A stretch of 64,000 bases of DNA from Sclerodactyla briareus. Lineage: Eukaryota > Echinodermata > Holothuroidea > Dendrochirotida > Sclerodactylidae. Location of the stretch: NCBI GenBank assembly GCA_026419785.1, contig JAODTK010005764.1:158544-222543 (forward strand), given 5' to 3'. Below the pieces are notes generated by a model. It ran no database searches, was not told the origin of the DNA, and worked only from the letters and a program-made list of their open reading frames with translations. This document shows, in pieces, positions 24,001-39,000 of the stretch. The first letter of the stretch is position 1. The number at the start of each line of letters is the position of its first letter. The translations under genes were made by a program, and so were the position numbers.

Positions 24001-27000
24001 ACACGCAGACGGCACTTGCAATTGGCCTACCCCTTGTTTCCCTTCTCCAATCCCCTTGTGCTGAATCGACACCGCAAGAGGTCAATAACAGGTTTCCATT
24101 TGTTCAAAGCCTTTGGTATGATCCTAAACCGGGAAGCGAACCCCCGTCTCCTGGTGGGGGAAGGCTGACGCTCTACAACTTGTGCCAACCACGCAGTATG
24201 GCATCCTTTAGTAATTCTATCTTCTAGGTAATTTGCAGTATTTTAAAAAACAAGAGCACCAATGTGCTGACGCTCAAACTCAAATAAATGTTCCCAATAT
24301 TTCACTTCAGATGATCAACAAGGAGCATTTGACTTACTGGAACCTTTCATTGTGAATGCTTTGTTGATTCTTAAGTGTTCCTCCTTTGACCTATCCGGAT
24401 GTGCAATGATGTAATTTCAGCACCGCAGGCCATGGCCACACCTGAGTTCATAAGAGGAAATGTTAATTAATATTCAGTCTCTTAAAAGCCTGTAACACTT
24501 TTTTGGTCCATATTCACGCTTGGCCTTCTTCTATAAACTATTTGATGGCGTGTAATCGAGAATCTTTGAGCGTTCTATGGTTAAAACAGGTCACACGTAT
24601 TGCATTAGCACCAGAATTATGGAGAATAAAAGGAGTATGATGGTTCTATTTAAGGCAGGCGGCCAAACCATCCAGCCCTGTTGGCTCAGAACGTCCATGG
24701 ATCATGGTTTCAGCTGAATGGGTAGTGGGTACTAGTGGAAATGGCTGTTTGGCCAAACTTTGTAGAAAGCATCGGTCAACTCTAGGCATACCCTGAATTT
24801 CAACCCAAAAAATAGTTTGGGGCCCTACATTATGTCCTTGGCCCGCGGCCTATTTACTAGTCCCTCACCATAGGACTGAATACTCCCAATGTAAACATGT
24901 CTGTTATGTGGAAGTGTGTTAAACCCACTGACCACCGTTCCAGGTATTGAGGACTAAACTGTACTGACTATTGGTAAGTTTAATTTTAACCATTTCTCAT
25001 TAGCCCAACTTTAGCCTCCAAGGCCGGCTTAACTTATGCCAAGAAGAAATAAATGAACATTTGATCGTCCCCCTCACATTTTGGAAATTTAACTTCTGTA
25101 TTAATTTGTAAACTTTTACTTGTTCAGAAAGATTTTCTAGAGGTACAAGGCGATCACCGCCAATGTCTCGCCTGGTTACGATAGATTGGGGTTTTCTTTA
25201 GTCACAATGCCACCAGTACAAGCATTCCATGTCTTGCTCCGCAGATTTTGTATAGCATTTAATAGACAGGCTAATAACCAGTGAACATTTCCAAATACTT
25301 AGGAACTTGTTGACCAAGTTACCGAAGGAGTATAGGTTTTGTGGAAATGACTGAAATTTGGCTGACTTATGCCATTCGACACAATATCAACTTCAATTCA
25401 ATCGAACCATTTTCTCATTTCAAATATAACTCAGACCAATGGTGGACACCACTACACATTCATGGAATCCACCAACTTGAAACCTTTGCATAATGAAGCA
25501 ATTATCACACATGAATAACTCCAGTGCCTCATCCACTGTTAAAAAAAAAAAAATAGGACTAAAAGTAGACCATAGATGCACAAGCTTCCTAAAAATCTAA
25601 CAAACTGTTGAGAAATTTGGACTGGACTATGCAAAATAGACCTAATGAATAACTTCCAGCCTAAGGTAATGATAGTCATACCTACAAAGTTTCATGGGAA
25701 TCGGCAAACTTTAGCATTCTGCGCCCAAATTAATGCAAATTAGACAGTAGTTGAATGACCTTTGGGCCCGACCCAGATATTGATGAAAAATTCGGCAACG
25801 GAAGGTAAACCATACCCACCCCGTTTCATTAAATCCACTTTGCATACATTATGCAATTAGGCACATTGAATGACTCGCATCGACCCGATCTCTGTAAAAT
25901 AATTTCGGTACTGGATTTGGACCATATTCCTGTCAAGTTCAGGAAAATCTAACAAACTCTTGGAATTTCCCGAAATTATGCAAATTTAACAACTTAATTA
26001 GCATATTTTTAGGCTGAATCTAATCAGTTCATCAACCTCATATCCTTCACCTATGTGCCAAACCAAGTCACCATAGCAGTTACAGTTCACCTGTTAATCT
26101 TGTCTAATGACTTAAAAAACAATGATATTATAAATAAGGCCAATTACTCTCCTTCATGTGAGTTTTGCGCCCAAGACCTAGTCAGATCGTGTTCACGCAA
26201 CCCTGATACTACATACAGAATTTCATCAAAATAGCCTCCACCGTTTCAGAGCAAATCCTCTATACAGAAAGTTTTCAGTTCGCAAACAAACGGCATGATT
26301 TCATACTGAAATGTATACCCATGTGTACGTGGACCGATGTATAGATTTTGTTACACAGTTGTCAAGGATTGGGCCTATGAGTATAGTCAGATTCCAATGG
26401 CAGATTTAATCACAAATGTTTAATAACAAACATCTAACCTACTGTAAACCTTTTAACCCACTCCTAATCCTCTGACCCCACCCCTAATAACCAATCTCAC
26501 AGCCCCCCCTGGCCCTAGTTTGTTCCCCTGACTCCTATGGAGTGCATTGCGAAGTACTGCTACACAAGTTCACTGTAAACAGTGGGTAACATGCCCACTG
26601 GGATGACGCTCCCCCATGCCATACCGTTCCTCCTCCACCCATAGCTATGTGACTGCGCCGAAAGGTAATCTTTCAAATCTTTCGACGGCAACATTTTTTT
26701 CGGGCCCTAGTGAATGTTCTGTCATGCACAAATTGTAATTTTTGTGTACATGAATAAGAGAACAAAACTGGTCATTTCCAATGGGCTCTATTAATTCCAC
26801 AAGGTATCCGCAGTAGGCCTAAGCTACTAACTTGCTATGATTATTATCCCCACTTCGGGGATATTATGGTTTGGCTTCGCCGGTCTCCGCCGCGTCCGCG
26901 TCAGCCGCCGTTTCATTGTTAGCACAATAACTCTTCAACACTGTTTGTCGGTTTGAGCTGAAAACTTGGCCCCATGTCGCCTTAGTGAAATCTCGACTGA

Positions 27001-30000
27001 GTTAATGTGGGCATCGCCACATGAACGGGGTCCGCTAATTTGCATAATTTTCACATTGAGAAGATTTTCCCGTTAGCGCATAACTCTTTTAATGCTTATC
27101 CGTTGATCTGAAACTTGGTACCTTCGTCCGCCTATGAAATCTGGATGAGTTTCGGAGTGGGCATCACTGCAATGCCCCCCCCCTGGGGGTCGCTAATTTG
27201 CATATTTCCCGCTAAATTTTCAAGTCAGTTGGATTTGACGAAACTTGGTGGGTAGGGGTATAGTTTCAATCCCGAAAAATGTGGAGGTCCTTTCAAGGCA
27301 TCAAAGGTCAAATTTTGCAACATTTATGCATTTTCCCAAACTTTGTCAGATTAACGAAACGTGGTGGGAACTAACTATAGTTTGAATCCCAAAATGTGGA
27401 GGCATTTCAGGCTTCGGAGGTGAAACTTTTGCGAAATTTATGCGAATTTCCCAACTTTGTCAAATTGAACGACACTTGGTGGATTGTCCATTTGTTCCTC
27501 ACAAAGTTCGAAGTCATTTTCAAAGCCATCATATGTCATTTGCATAATTTTTATGTTCCTATTACCACCCATGGATTACAAACAAACACTTGGTGGATGA
27601 GGTTTGTCTTGGTTTCTAACCAAAATGGGGGTCTTTACTGGGTGTTAGATACTTCCTACTTCTGTCCCAATGATTGCTCCAAAGTGGGGAATACACGTGG
27701 GGCTTTTTACCCGCCTTACACATATTTGCTATGATTTTGTACTGGGATCACACTTAGCCTAGATTCAGAAAAGTGGATATCTGAAGACACCTTGCAAATA
27801 ACATATTCAATCTTTTGTGAAATGTGTTTTGTATCACCCCATCTACATTCCTGTTTAATTATTTGATTATTTTTCAAATCTTTTCAAGTGCAGATTTAAG
27901 GTTTATTTTACAGTTCATTTGGGTCATTTCACATGGTTAACATGAATGTGTAATGCACACCAGTTCGCAGAATCATTACTCATGGCCATCGTAAACAAAA
28001 ATATGTTTCGCTCATGCCTGCAGTGTCACATTTTTTTCTGACACACCATTATATGAGTAAAGCAAAGATTGTGCAAAAATATTGAGCTGTTCCGATACTC
28101 ACCCTCTCCAAACCATGGCGGCTCGTTGTGTTGACCTACTTATCGATTCACTATATTCGCTGTTACTAGCAGTATAGGCCTAGGGGCTACATAGAGGTCT
28201 GCTACGAGCACCTGTGCTGTCGAGTATGCTCCAAAAACCTTGCTTTCAAGGGTCTAATTTGATCACAATCTTACATAAAAATTTCAAGTTTCCCATTTCT
28301 AACATTATCCTATGAATCAAGGACTATATCTCACTGCTTACTATAGGAAAGGCATTTACTGATGGAAATAACCCATTCTCTCTAACCCTTCTCCGTGGGC
28401 CTACGCGACTCTCTCGGTCCGTCATGAATTGACATTTCTGGTTTGAAGGTCATGTCGACAAAGAACTACAGTACAACTAGATTGCGAGGTCTTTTCTCCG
28501 AGTTTATTATTGAAGAAATGAAAAGGATCAAGGGAAATATCAAATATGTCAACCTTTTTCCATAATATGACCTTAAACTACCCCTTCAATAACATGACTT
28601 GAATTTTGTGAACATGCAATGGAATTTACTTATTCGAGAAACATTAGAATGTAATTTGAAAACAACAACCTCTTCATAGGAGAAAATGCACCTTGAGATT
28701 TTTTCAACAAATTAGTCCCTTATTCCACTCTACTGACCTTTTGAATTTGAACCTTCACAGGTCAAAGTTTGTCCCAGGGTTCAATGAACATTGTTTCTGT
28801 TCCAGAGTTCGGTCCACATCCATCAAAGTAATGCCGTTAAGGGGCTATAATAATACTTCGTTTCACCAGATGTTACTGTTTTTAAAAACTTTAAAACCTC
28901 CAATGGCATTATATTAAGCACCATCAAATCTGTGTACACACACAACATGAAATGAGCCTACTCAGAGCAATTTGACGAGTTTCAAACAATCTAATGCTTT
29001 TGTAGGAGAAGATAATTTTGTAATTTTGAACAAGATTGCCAACAGTGATGCTTTTATGACCTTTGACCTTTGACAAGGTCAAAAGGTCCTAGAGTCCAAT
29101 GACCATTATGTCCAAGGTTGGTCAACATCAATCAAAGACTGATCAATTGGCTGGCCAATCAAAGATTGATCAATTGGCCGCCAAAAGTAATACAGACAAC
29201 AGACAGACAGACAGACAGACAGATAATAGAATAGATAGAAGACTGGCGGATCACAATAGCTCACCAGCATAGCTGGTTTGAGCTAAAAAATGGTACATAC
29301 CGCCTCGCTGGACAGCAGCACTCCTTTCAGACTTGGTTTGGGCCCGTCCTGCAAGAGTTCCTGCCTTGACCTCCTTCCATTCAGGTATCCACACACTGTC
29401 CAGAAAAAAGTGCTGATATTACTAATAATTTACACATTTTATGACACAAAACACTGAGTTCGGGGTCCAAGGTATAGACTGGAGTGACAGGCACTACAGG
29501 TACAAACTCGATGTCAATTTTGGTATCCTCGGCAAAGAACCCAAATTTTAAAAAGCAAATACTTCTGGCTGTTAAGGCAGCCATGGCAATGGCTTTTGAA
29601 GCATAAAAAAGTTGTTTATGTGAGACAGCATGATTGAGGAAATGAGATTTGCAATTGTCGAATTGAAAGAGAGTAGTTCAGTGAGATATGCTACAGCAAG
29701 ACCATAGACCTTGTAGGTATTAAGGTAAGATTGTAAGCCACAATGGTAGGTGAAACTAGACATGTGTAGGCGGTAAAACCGGCCCACAAGTATATCCCCG
29801 CTTTTGAGCAATCAAGTATCTAACACCACATTAAAGCGCCGCGATTTGGTCAGAAACAAGATAGCCTTCATCCACCAAGGTTTTTGGGTATCATGAAAGT
29901 TACAAAAAAAGTTGCATAAACCATGCAAATGTGACCCACAATGACCTTGAAATGACCGTTAACTTTGCAGGAACAAATGTAGCCCCCATTCACAAAGTTT

Positions 30001-33000
30001 CGTTCAAAACTGACCAAAGTTTTGGAAAATCACAGAAACTAGAAAATGTCGGCGGGTAAACAGCCTGACGTGTATAGCCCCGCACTCTATTCAAGAAATG
30101 TGGTGAACATGAAGCCGGACAATATTCGTGGACAGAGACATGTAAAGGACTGTCAGCGACAACGTGTACAGGTAAATGGGCAATTCCATAATGCACTTGT
30201 AATGTATGAGCCACATACAGCCCGACAAGGGCGTCATTAAATAAGCACATTTATTCACGATTCGACTTCAACCACATGGCCACCCGAAAAGAGGTCAAAT
30301 TCAGGTCAGAGGGTCACACAATGCAGGTCAACAATTATATCACAATGGTGAAACCATCCAGCCTTTGCAGATTTTCAATTCTCCGATTATTATAGCAAAA
30401 AAACAGGTTTTGGACCCCTAAGTGACCTCGAATGAACTTGAATGATATGACAGTTGTTAGGAAATTGTTACTCTCCATGTGATACATACACTCCTCGAGC
30501 ATTGCATTCGATGAACAACACCAGTGCTATGCCGAAAGAGTACTAAATCAGTTTTTGACCCCTAAGTGACCTTTAATGACCTTCAATGACATGGCGGGCT
30601 TTATGAAAAATGAAAAATATTGTTGTTACACTCCATTGATGCTCCAACTCCTAGAAGCCATATTGCCTTCAATGACATGTCCACTGTTATTGGGAAAAAG
30701 TATATAAATTGAACTTTGACCCCTTGTAACTAACCAAAGTAAGTGTCCGATCGAATCGGAGTTGTTCCTCAATAAAAGCACACGAGCTCTATCACAATCC
30801 AAAATAACCAGTTTCTATTTTTTCTATTGCCCGTAACTCCTTTAAATAAGCACATGTATTCAAGATCGACCTTTAACAATGACCCCCCGACAGCAGAGTC
30901 AAAATTCAGGTAGGGGTCACAACATTGCCGGTCAACAATTATATCACAAATGGGAAACCATCCAGCTTCGCAGATATTCAATTCTCCGAATAGCCAAAAA
31001 ACAGTTTTTGACCCCTAAGGACCTCGAATGACCTTTAATGATATGACAGATTTCATGAAAATTTTTACTCTCCATGTGATAACATCCACTCCTAGGAGCA
31101 TTTTGCATTCTGATGAACACACAGTGCTATTGCGAAAGAATACTACAATCAGTTTTGACCTCTAAGTGACCTTTAATGACCCTTCCAGACATGGCGTTTT
31201 ATGAAAATTGTTACACTCCAGTGCATGGCATCCACCTCTAGAAAAAGGCTTATTGCATTCTAATGAACATGTCCAATGTTATTGGCGAAAAGGTATAAAA
31301 TTGAACTTTGACCCCTTGTAACTACCAAGTAAGGTGGCCGATCGAAGCGGGATTGTTTCCCTCCATATATAAAAGCAAATTGAAGCTCTATCACATATCA
31401 ATTAACCGTTTTTCTATTTTGTGCCCGTAATTCCTCAAATAAGCACATTATTCCAAGATCGACCTTTAACCACATGACCACCCGACAGAGGTCAAATTCA
31501 GTCAGAGGTCACCCACAGGAAGGCAACAATTATATCACAATGGTGAACCAATCAGCCTTCGCAGATATTCATTCTCGAATTCTAGCCAAAAAACACTGTT
31601 TTTGACCCCTAAGTGACCTCGGAAGACCTTTGAAGATATGACAGTTTTTATGAAAATTTTTACTCTCCATGTGATACATCCACTCCTAAGGAGCATTTTG
31701 CATTCTGAGAAACACACCCAGTGCTATTGCCGAAGAGTACTTAAATCAGTTTTTGACCCAAAGTGACCTTTAATGACCTGCAAATGAAATGGCGGTTTTT
31801 ATGTAAATGGTTACACTCCATGTTATGCATCCACTCCTAGAAAAATATTGCATTCCATGGAACATGTCCAATGTTATTGCAAAAAGGTATAAAAATTGAC
31901 GTGACCCCTTGACCTACAAAGTAAGTGGTCCATCGAAGCGGGGGAAGTGTTTCCCCCCATAAAGCACACAAAGCTATCACATATCGGAAAATAAACCCGT
32001 TTCTAGTTTTTGTCAGTAAACTCCTTAAATAAGCACATTTAATTCAAGATTCAACCTTAACCACATGAACACGCACCAGAGGTCAAATTAGGTCAGAGGT
32101 CATTCAACACATGCGGTCAGGTCAACAATTATATCACAAATGGAACCATCAGTCTTCGAGATTATTCAATTTCTGATATAGCCAAAAAACAGTCTGACCC
32201 TAAGTGCCCCGAATGACCTTAATGAGATGACAGTTTTAATGGAATGTTACTCTCATGTGATCATCCACTCCTAGGAGCATTTTGCATTCTGATGAACACA
32301 CTCAGCGCTATTGCCGAAAAAAGTACTAAAATTCAGTTTTTGGGACCCCAAGTGACCTAATGACCTTCAATGACATGCAGTTTTTATTTTAGTTTTGATG
32401 AAAATGTTACTCCATGTGATTGCATCCACTCTAGAAAGCAATTGCATTCCAAGAACATGTCCAATGTGGTTGCGAATAAAAGTATTAAACTCATCATTTT
32501 GACTGATCAGGACAACTAATATGCAAAATTATAGTACCCACAAATGTACCTCATGTGGATCTTGATGCTATTGAATAAATTTATCAGGACTGTTAAAAGG
32601 TCCTATTCACAATAGTTTCGTCAAAAAATCCCTAAAAGTTGGAAAAATAATTGCATTAATATCTAATTATGTTAACAAATATGTAAATTAAGCACACATA
32701 ATGACTTCAGTGATTTCATCGCAATTGAATAAATTTACGGGGACGTAAGAGGTCCACTCACCAAGTTTCGTGAGAATCCAAAAGTTTATAAATTTGCGAA
32801 TTGCTAATTGGGCCCAACTATTATGCAATGTAGTCATGCAAGATGACCATGCAAGATGACCCCGGCCACATTAGGAAAATTCATCGGCACTGATAGGTGG
32901 CCCTATTCACCAAGTTGCATGAAAATCCAATGAAGTTTGAAATATTCACATTACATTATGCTATATAGGGTACTGGCAAAGAAAATGCAACTTGACCTTG

Positions 33001-36000
33001 GATGACCTTTGAATTTGTCGCACTGGTTTTCGGCTCCAACAATACCCACAACCACCACGTTTCGTGAAACGCACAAACTTGAAAATAGAGGGGGGAACAA
33101 ATATACGATTATAGCCCATTTTCGAACTAATCGAGATTTTACTCATACGGACTTGTGTACAATGTTTTTGGGTCAAGCGGATATAAAGTGTTGAAGGAAT
33201 GAGAGCGCTAAAGCCGAAAGTTTCCGGGCGGCGGCAGTGGAGACGCGCGGGGGCCACGGCCAAAACCATAATATCACGACACTTACAGTGGATTGCGGGG
33301 ATATATTATGAAATTTATGACCTCCACATTTTTCTGAGATCAACTATAGTCCCTACCCACCAGTTTTGTTCAAATCTGAATAACTTGAAATTTAGTCATC
33401 AACATTTAGCCTATGTCGTTATTAACAGGGCTGATATATCAGTCCTATGATCATCCGAGAAGACAAGATTTTTACACGGACAGCCAAAACTCATGTTGGT
33501 TGTCCAACAGAAACCAACAAAATATTTTTGTTTGAAACAGAGCTTTTTCTAAATGTTAAATCTTCCATTGATTGCCTTTTGATTTGACATTAATACCAAA
33601 TTAAAATCAATCGGAATTCTTCACACTGGTTTTCAAATCATCACAATTTCTTCCGTGATTGGATTGCAGGCTTTTTGCCACATTAACGATCGTAATCAGT
33701 ACCTAGGCCCGCACACAGGCTCCCTTGTGTGCGGTCGCTTTGCGTGACAGCGGTACTAATATAAATACCAGTGTGATTCCACTCGGTCTGATATTATGCG
33801 CACATGCAGGGAATCTGGGTGCTTTTCAGGCAATGTTTGGGAAACAGAATAATTTCAGGAAATTTCTTAATATTTGAATCATTGGCGTAATTTTCTACAG
33901 CAAATAGCAAATGTTCCCCAACTTATGGTAAACTTGTGAGGTCCTATGGGTCAAGACAATGATTTGTGAAAGGAATTGATTAGTGGTGGATGATGGTTAG
34001 TTTCATAACGAGGAAAGCTATCATGGCCTTAGGCCTCTGCTTCAGATGATGAGATGATTAGGTGAAGAAGCCACTGAGAGGAAGGCTGGGATTTCCATAG
34101 ATTACGAAAAACAAGCATGTGTTTCAGAAGAGAAAACACTGTTACAGCTATGCAAAAAGACAACTACAAAGGTCGCCAGCACATGCATCCATTGTCGGTG
34201 TTAGGCTTTTCAAGGAAAGATATTACATAGATTTCATTCGCGGTGTAGAATACGTATATGCATGCGTTTACTGTGCTTTTTCGCATGTTCAGCGTTGTTT
34301 GCATTCAGTAATAATTTTTTTTTTCTTAGCAAACTGAATTAATACATATTCAAAACACTAGCACCTGCTCAGCTCACATAAATTGGCGATTTTAACACGC
34401 AGTACCGGACCCGCACATCACCCGATCTATGGAATCCTAGCTTTAGGGTTTGATATCAAGTTTACGTTTGGCATCATATGATATATGAGCTTACAATCAA
34501 TCAAGACAGGCAGTTTTACCCCCTGGAAAAAAGTTATCCTAAAAAACTTTCTTCAACAGATTCTGAGAAATATTCAAAAAGAAATATATACCTGTAGTGC
34601 AGCCTCCAAGCCTCATGACTTCAAAGGAGAAAAATCGAAGCCCTTGGATTACCTCCATGTCCATCATTATCCTCAGGGACAAGATCTTTCCGTGCGGCTG
34701 GAGACCCATGTAGAGGTCTCTTCGGTCCACTCTACTGCAAAGTTCTTGATGTAACAGAGTAGACATTCGTGAAGTTTGTGGCCTGGTCCCCGGCCTCTGA
34801 GGTTCGTTCTCTGCGAGGGGAACATACTTCTGTAGGTCCTTAGGTCAGGATGAGGAGAGAAAGTAAAGCCTGATTGAACATACCAGTTGTAATATAGGAG
34901 ATATAATTAGAAGGGACAACGTACAGGCTTGGATAACAGGTGGTTAATCATGGAGAATGAAAACCATATCTATAGGTCCAAAACCCCCCATTTCCATACG
35001 GATGTTCATATTTGGAGGTATGGCCTTCAAAGTTGGGTCCAATATGCATAGAAATTGGGGAGAAATCCAATTGATCATAACACCTGGACAACCGGTGTGT
35101 GGGTGTGTGTTATGTCATGTATTCAGTGTTTCATTTTGTTGAATAGGTAAACATTTAGAAGAAGTTCTGTGGTCTCACTCTCACAAGTAGCCATCACCAC
35201 CTACCAACCCACTACAGCAATTTCTTAAACCTATCGACTAAAGCTTTTTGAAGTGAAAATAAGTTGGGATTCCTAGAAAGTAAAGATTGTTTGCAGGGTT
35301 GTGCAAAGTATGACATTCATTTATTATTGCAGGAGGGGCGGCATCCAATATTGTCAATACACATGCAAAAAACTTCAAACGGGAATTGGGAACTCAGCAC
35401 GGAAAGTCGTAATGATTGTCGGGTTTGGACGAACGCATTAAGTTTTCCTCCAGCTATTACTTTAGCCTCTTTATAATTAATCTTGCAGTTGTCCTTGAAT
35501 AGATGTGGGAGATGCTATGTCGTTCAAGACGTGCTTACAACAACCAAGTTTCATGCCAGTGCGCCCAATCTGATTAACTGAAGCTTGCTTTTGTTTTCTG
35601 TTGACATGAGGAGAATGTTCGATATCCAGTTTCATTCCAAAACAGCTCCAGTGAACTTCACCAGAAAATCTAAAGGACAAAAATTGGGAAATTATTTCCA
35701 GCAATGTTGGATGTGTAAACTGCCGAAGGGCATTATGATGTCCTTGCTCACACACTGGTATAATGTCTATAAACTAATATTGACAAATATAAAAGTCAAA
35801 GGGGATGTTCATGAAATGGGAAATATACCACTCTCTCCAACTGACATAGGTTGGTTGGTAGAGAACCTTCCACGCAAAAGTGACGAATAATGCGTGAAAA
35901 CATATAAATTTTAGACTTTGCCAGATGCCGATATGGACAGACTTATAGCAAAGAAAAAGGAGATGGGGGAGACTAGTGAGATAAGGTTCAATTTCACCAG

Positions 36001-39000
36001 AATAAGACTAGTAGGCTAGGAAGGGGGGGGAGGGGGGAAGGGCACGGTTTGTACTGTAAGCTATGAGATAGGTTGAGGAGGTGAAGTAGACAATTTAGAC
36101 AGGATACAGTAGCGTAGATTGGCCCAGAATGGTGCACAATGAAGAAATGTGGGTGGTTGAAGATTAGGCCAGCAGGGAAAACACAATAATCAACACCTCA
36201 AGCGATCACCAGATTTGGGTAACTCACACTGGGTCAGGGGCCCATTCAGCTGTATGATGGCCTTTTGTAAGCTGACTGGGCAGCATCATCCTTTCAAAGC
36301 GAACAAAACCGTAGAGCAAGTTTCTCCCCATTCTCGTGGTTGCCACCTGGAGAGGAACAAAGGGTTGAGATGTATGCAGGTAGATGCATCGGTACAACTG
36401 TACAGACAACCACAGGAGTTGAGATGTATTGAAGGTAGATGCATCAGTTACAACTGGACAGTCAACCACAGGAGTTAATAAGATGTATTGCAGGTAGGCA
36501 TTGTACAACTGTAATCAGTCCATCACAGAGTTTGAGATGTACTTGCAGGTAGATTAATTGGTACATCTGTACAGCCAACACCAGTTATTGTACATGGAAA
36601 GACCAATCGAGGCTGCTGTACTATGGGTATTTCATGGAGGAGGCCGTGCAAGAGGAGTGGACTGGCCAAGCAACATTTCTTGAACAACAAAATGTGCATA
36701 TTCATGGTATGGAACCAAACAGATCACCTGTGGTCGACCTGCCACACTATATGATAAATCGGGTGGTAGCTCCTGGCTAGCTAACTGCATGGTTTGCATT
36801 CCTAGTATAGGCCAATCTAAAAATTTGGGGATTATTTTAAAATTTGTCGAGGCCATTTGATGGACCACTTTCCAGTAAGTAAGAGGCGGGATCCGTAGAA
36901 TTAGAATAGAAAGTCAGAGTTTAAAGTAGTAGCCTGCAATATTTGCAAAATAGTCCCCAAATGTGAAAGAGGGAGGTGGATTTACGTATATACTTGTGTC
37001 AGGCAAGTTCAGTCAAAATAATGCCCCCCTCTGGGTTTCTGAGGCCGGTCAATAAACCCGCCTCAGTTTGCTGGCATTTACACGGGAGTATTGACGTTGT
37101 TTAAATGTTTGAACCACGGAGCACCAACCAGGTAAAAAAAAAAAACAATGGAACCACCAAGAAAGTGCACCGGACAATGTCAACAAACAAGAGAGGAATG
37201 CTCAGAAATAAATGAGAAATACTAATGTTCAAAGCGTATTCAATGTCACGATAGAGGAAATCTGTTTGAGTGGTAGTGAAAGTAGGACCCAATCATTTGT
37301 TTATTAACCAGTACATGCAATCCCTAGCTCCACAGTGGGGAGGTGATTGCGGCAGTAAAAGTAATGCCATGGACAGGACATGATCCCAATACGGTACTAA
37401 CTGTTTGAGACCTGAGGAATACTACCAGAAAGAACACTCCTTTTCATTATTAATTGTCATGAACAGAATTCTCCTCATGGACCTATGTCACATGGAAGTC
37501 ATGTTTGTAATCTGATAGTATTCATAACGACACACCGCCCTAATTCAAAGGTAAAAAAAATCAGGAATGTTTTGCAGTTCTTGAGACTCCTTCGATTTGA
37601 GTACATTCACACTCATGTCAATATGTCAAAATTACAGGATAAGGCTGTGCTTTCTGTCTGTTCACTGGTCGTATGGGTGACATCTACTCAATTTGTCTGC
37701 ACAGGGCCATGGTGTGAACCTGAATTCTGAAGAAAAACATGCAAAAATTGGTGTTGTATGTAAGTTCAACCACTATTTTTTAACATTCTGTCTCACTAGC
37801 TCTATTCAGTTGTAATATTCATTCTTCGGTTATATTTTTTGTTAAGAAAGAACTGTGGCAAAGACCCAGGATGTCTGTCCAATGTCCCATGTTATAACTG
37901 CTCAGATAAGAACAATGTTGTTGTGATAATAGATGTTAGACCATTGGTATTCCTATCCTGTTATATGAGGTGAGTATGCTGTTGATGAGTTGAGGAGTAA
38001 GTGCAACATGAGGTCAAAAACTGCGATGTTGTCTATCCATGTTACAAGCAGTGTTACATCAAATTCCAGAGGCTGGAATTCACACAATAGTGCACTTAAT
38101 TTATCATTCGATTATTTCACTTCTCCAGACGTGGTACATTTCAATGATCCTTACAAGAGGTGAGAATCAGGGAGTTTAAATTTAACATTCCATGTCACAT
38201 ACTCTGTACTCCATTACAGGAGGCCCGTTGCATTTTACGAGTTGACATTTATTGAAGGCAATGGATCATGCAACAGTTGGCTTCGAACAGGACAGGTAAA
38301 AAGAGGACATTATCAAACCCCACATCCCAAATTGGAGGTTCTGCGTGTCACCTTGTGGAGATATATTTGTCTAATTTTACTTCATTGATTAAATTTGAGA
38401 AATCTATGACAGCACCAGGGAACGATTGCGAAGGCGCCATAGACCCTACACAGTAAATGCTGACATTTTGCACATGATATTAACACAGCGAAGAAAGAAG
38501 ATAAAATTAGAATCAAGTGATTATTCTTCATATGAAGGGAAAGTACAAAAGACCAGTCATATTCACCCAGACCATTGATTTTTTTAAGAGAAAACAGGTT
38601 AAAGACAGTATTTGTGGCAAATCTACATTGTTCCATGACCACTCCGGAGACACCTTTCCTCTGATGTGAACATCATCGCAAATGGTTCACCACCAAAATT
38701 TTACATCTGGAACTGGTTAATGTTACATGGAAGTTTAGTTGTACTACATCAAGACTACAGCTTCTTTGTAAGCCGAGTGGAACCATCCACAGATATCCTC
38801 TCCAACCGTTGTAGGAACTTGATTGTATCCCAGTACCTCTTAACTCTGTTGCACCATATAGCCTGCTTCTTTGACAATCCCCCCAAATTGGGGTATCGTC
38901 ATATAATTCATGTGACGTACAGTACAGTTAGCTGTTCAACCACTAAGAGTGCATGGGCATTGAGAATTATAGTATAATACTAATGTGTCGTTGAGAGTTC

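Noticed and set aside
23740..24227. Overlapping plus-strand ORFs of 120-142 residues
   Set aside because: They overlap a tRNA-like SINE and low-complexity G-rich DNA, and show no family resemblance.
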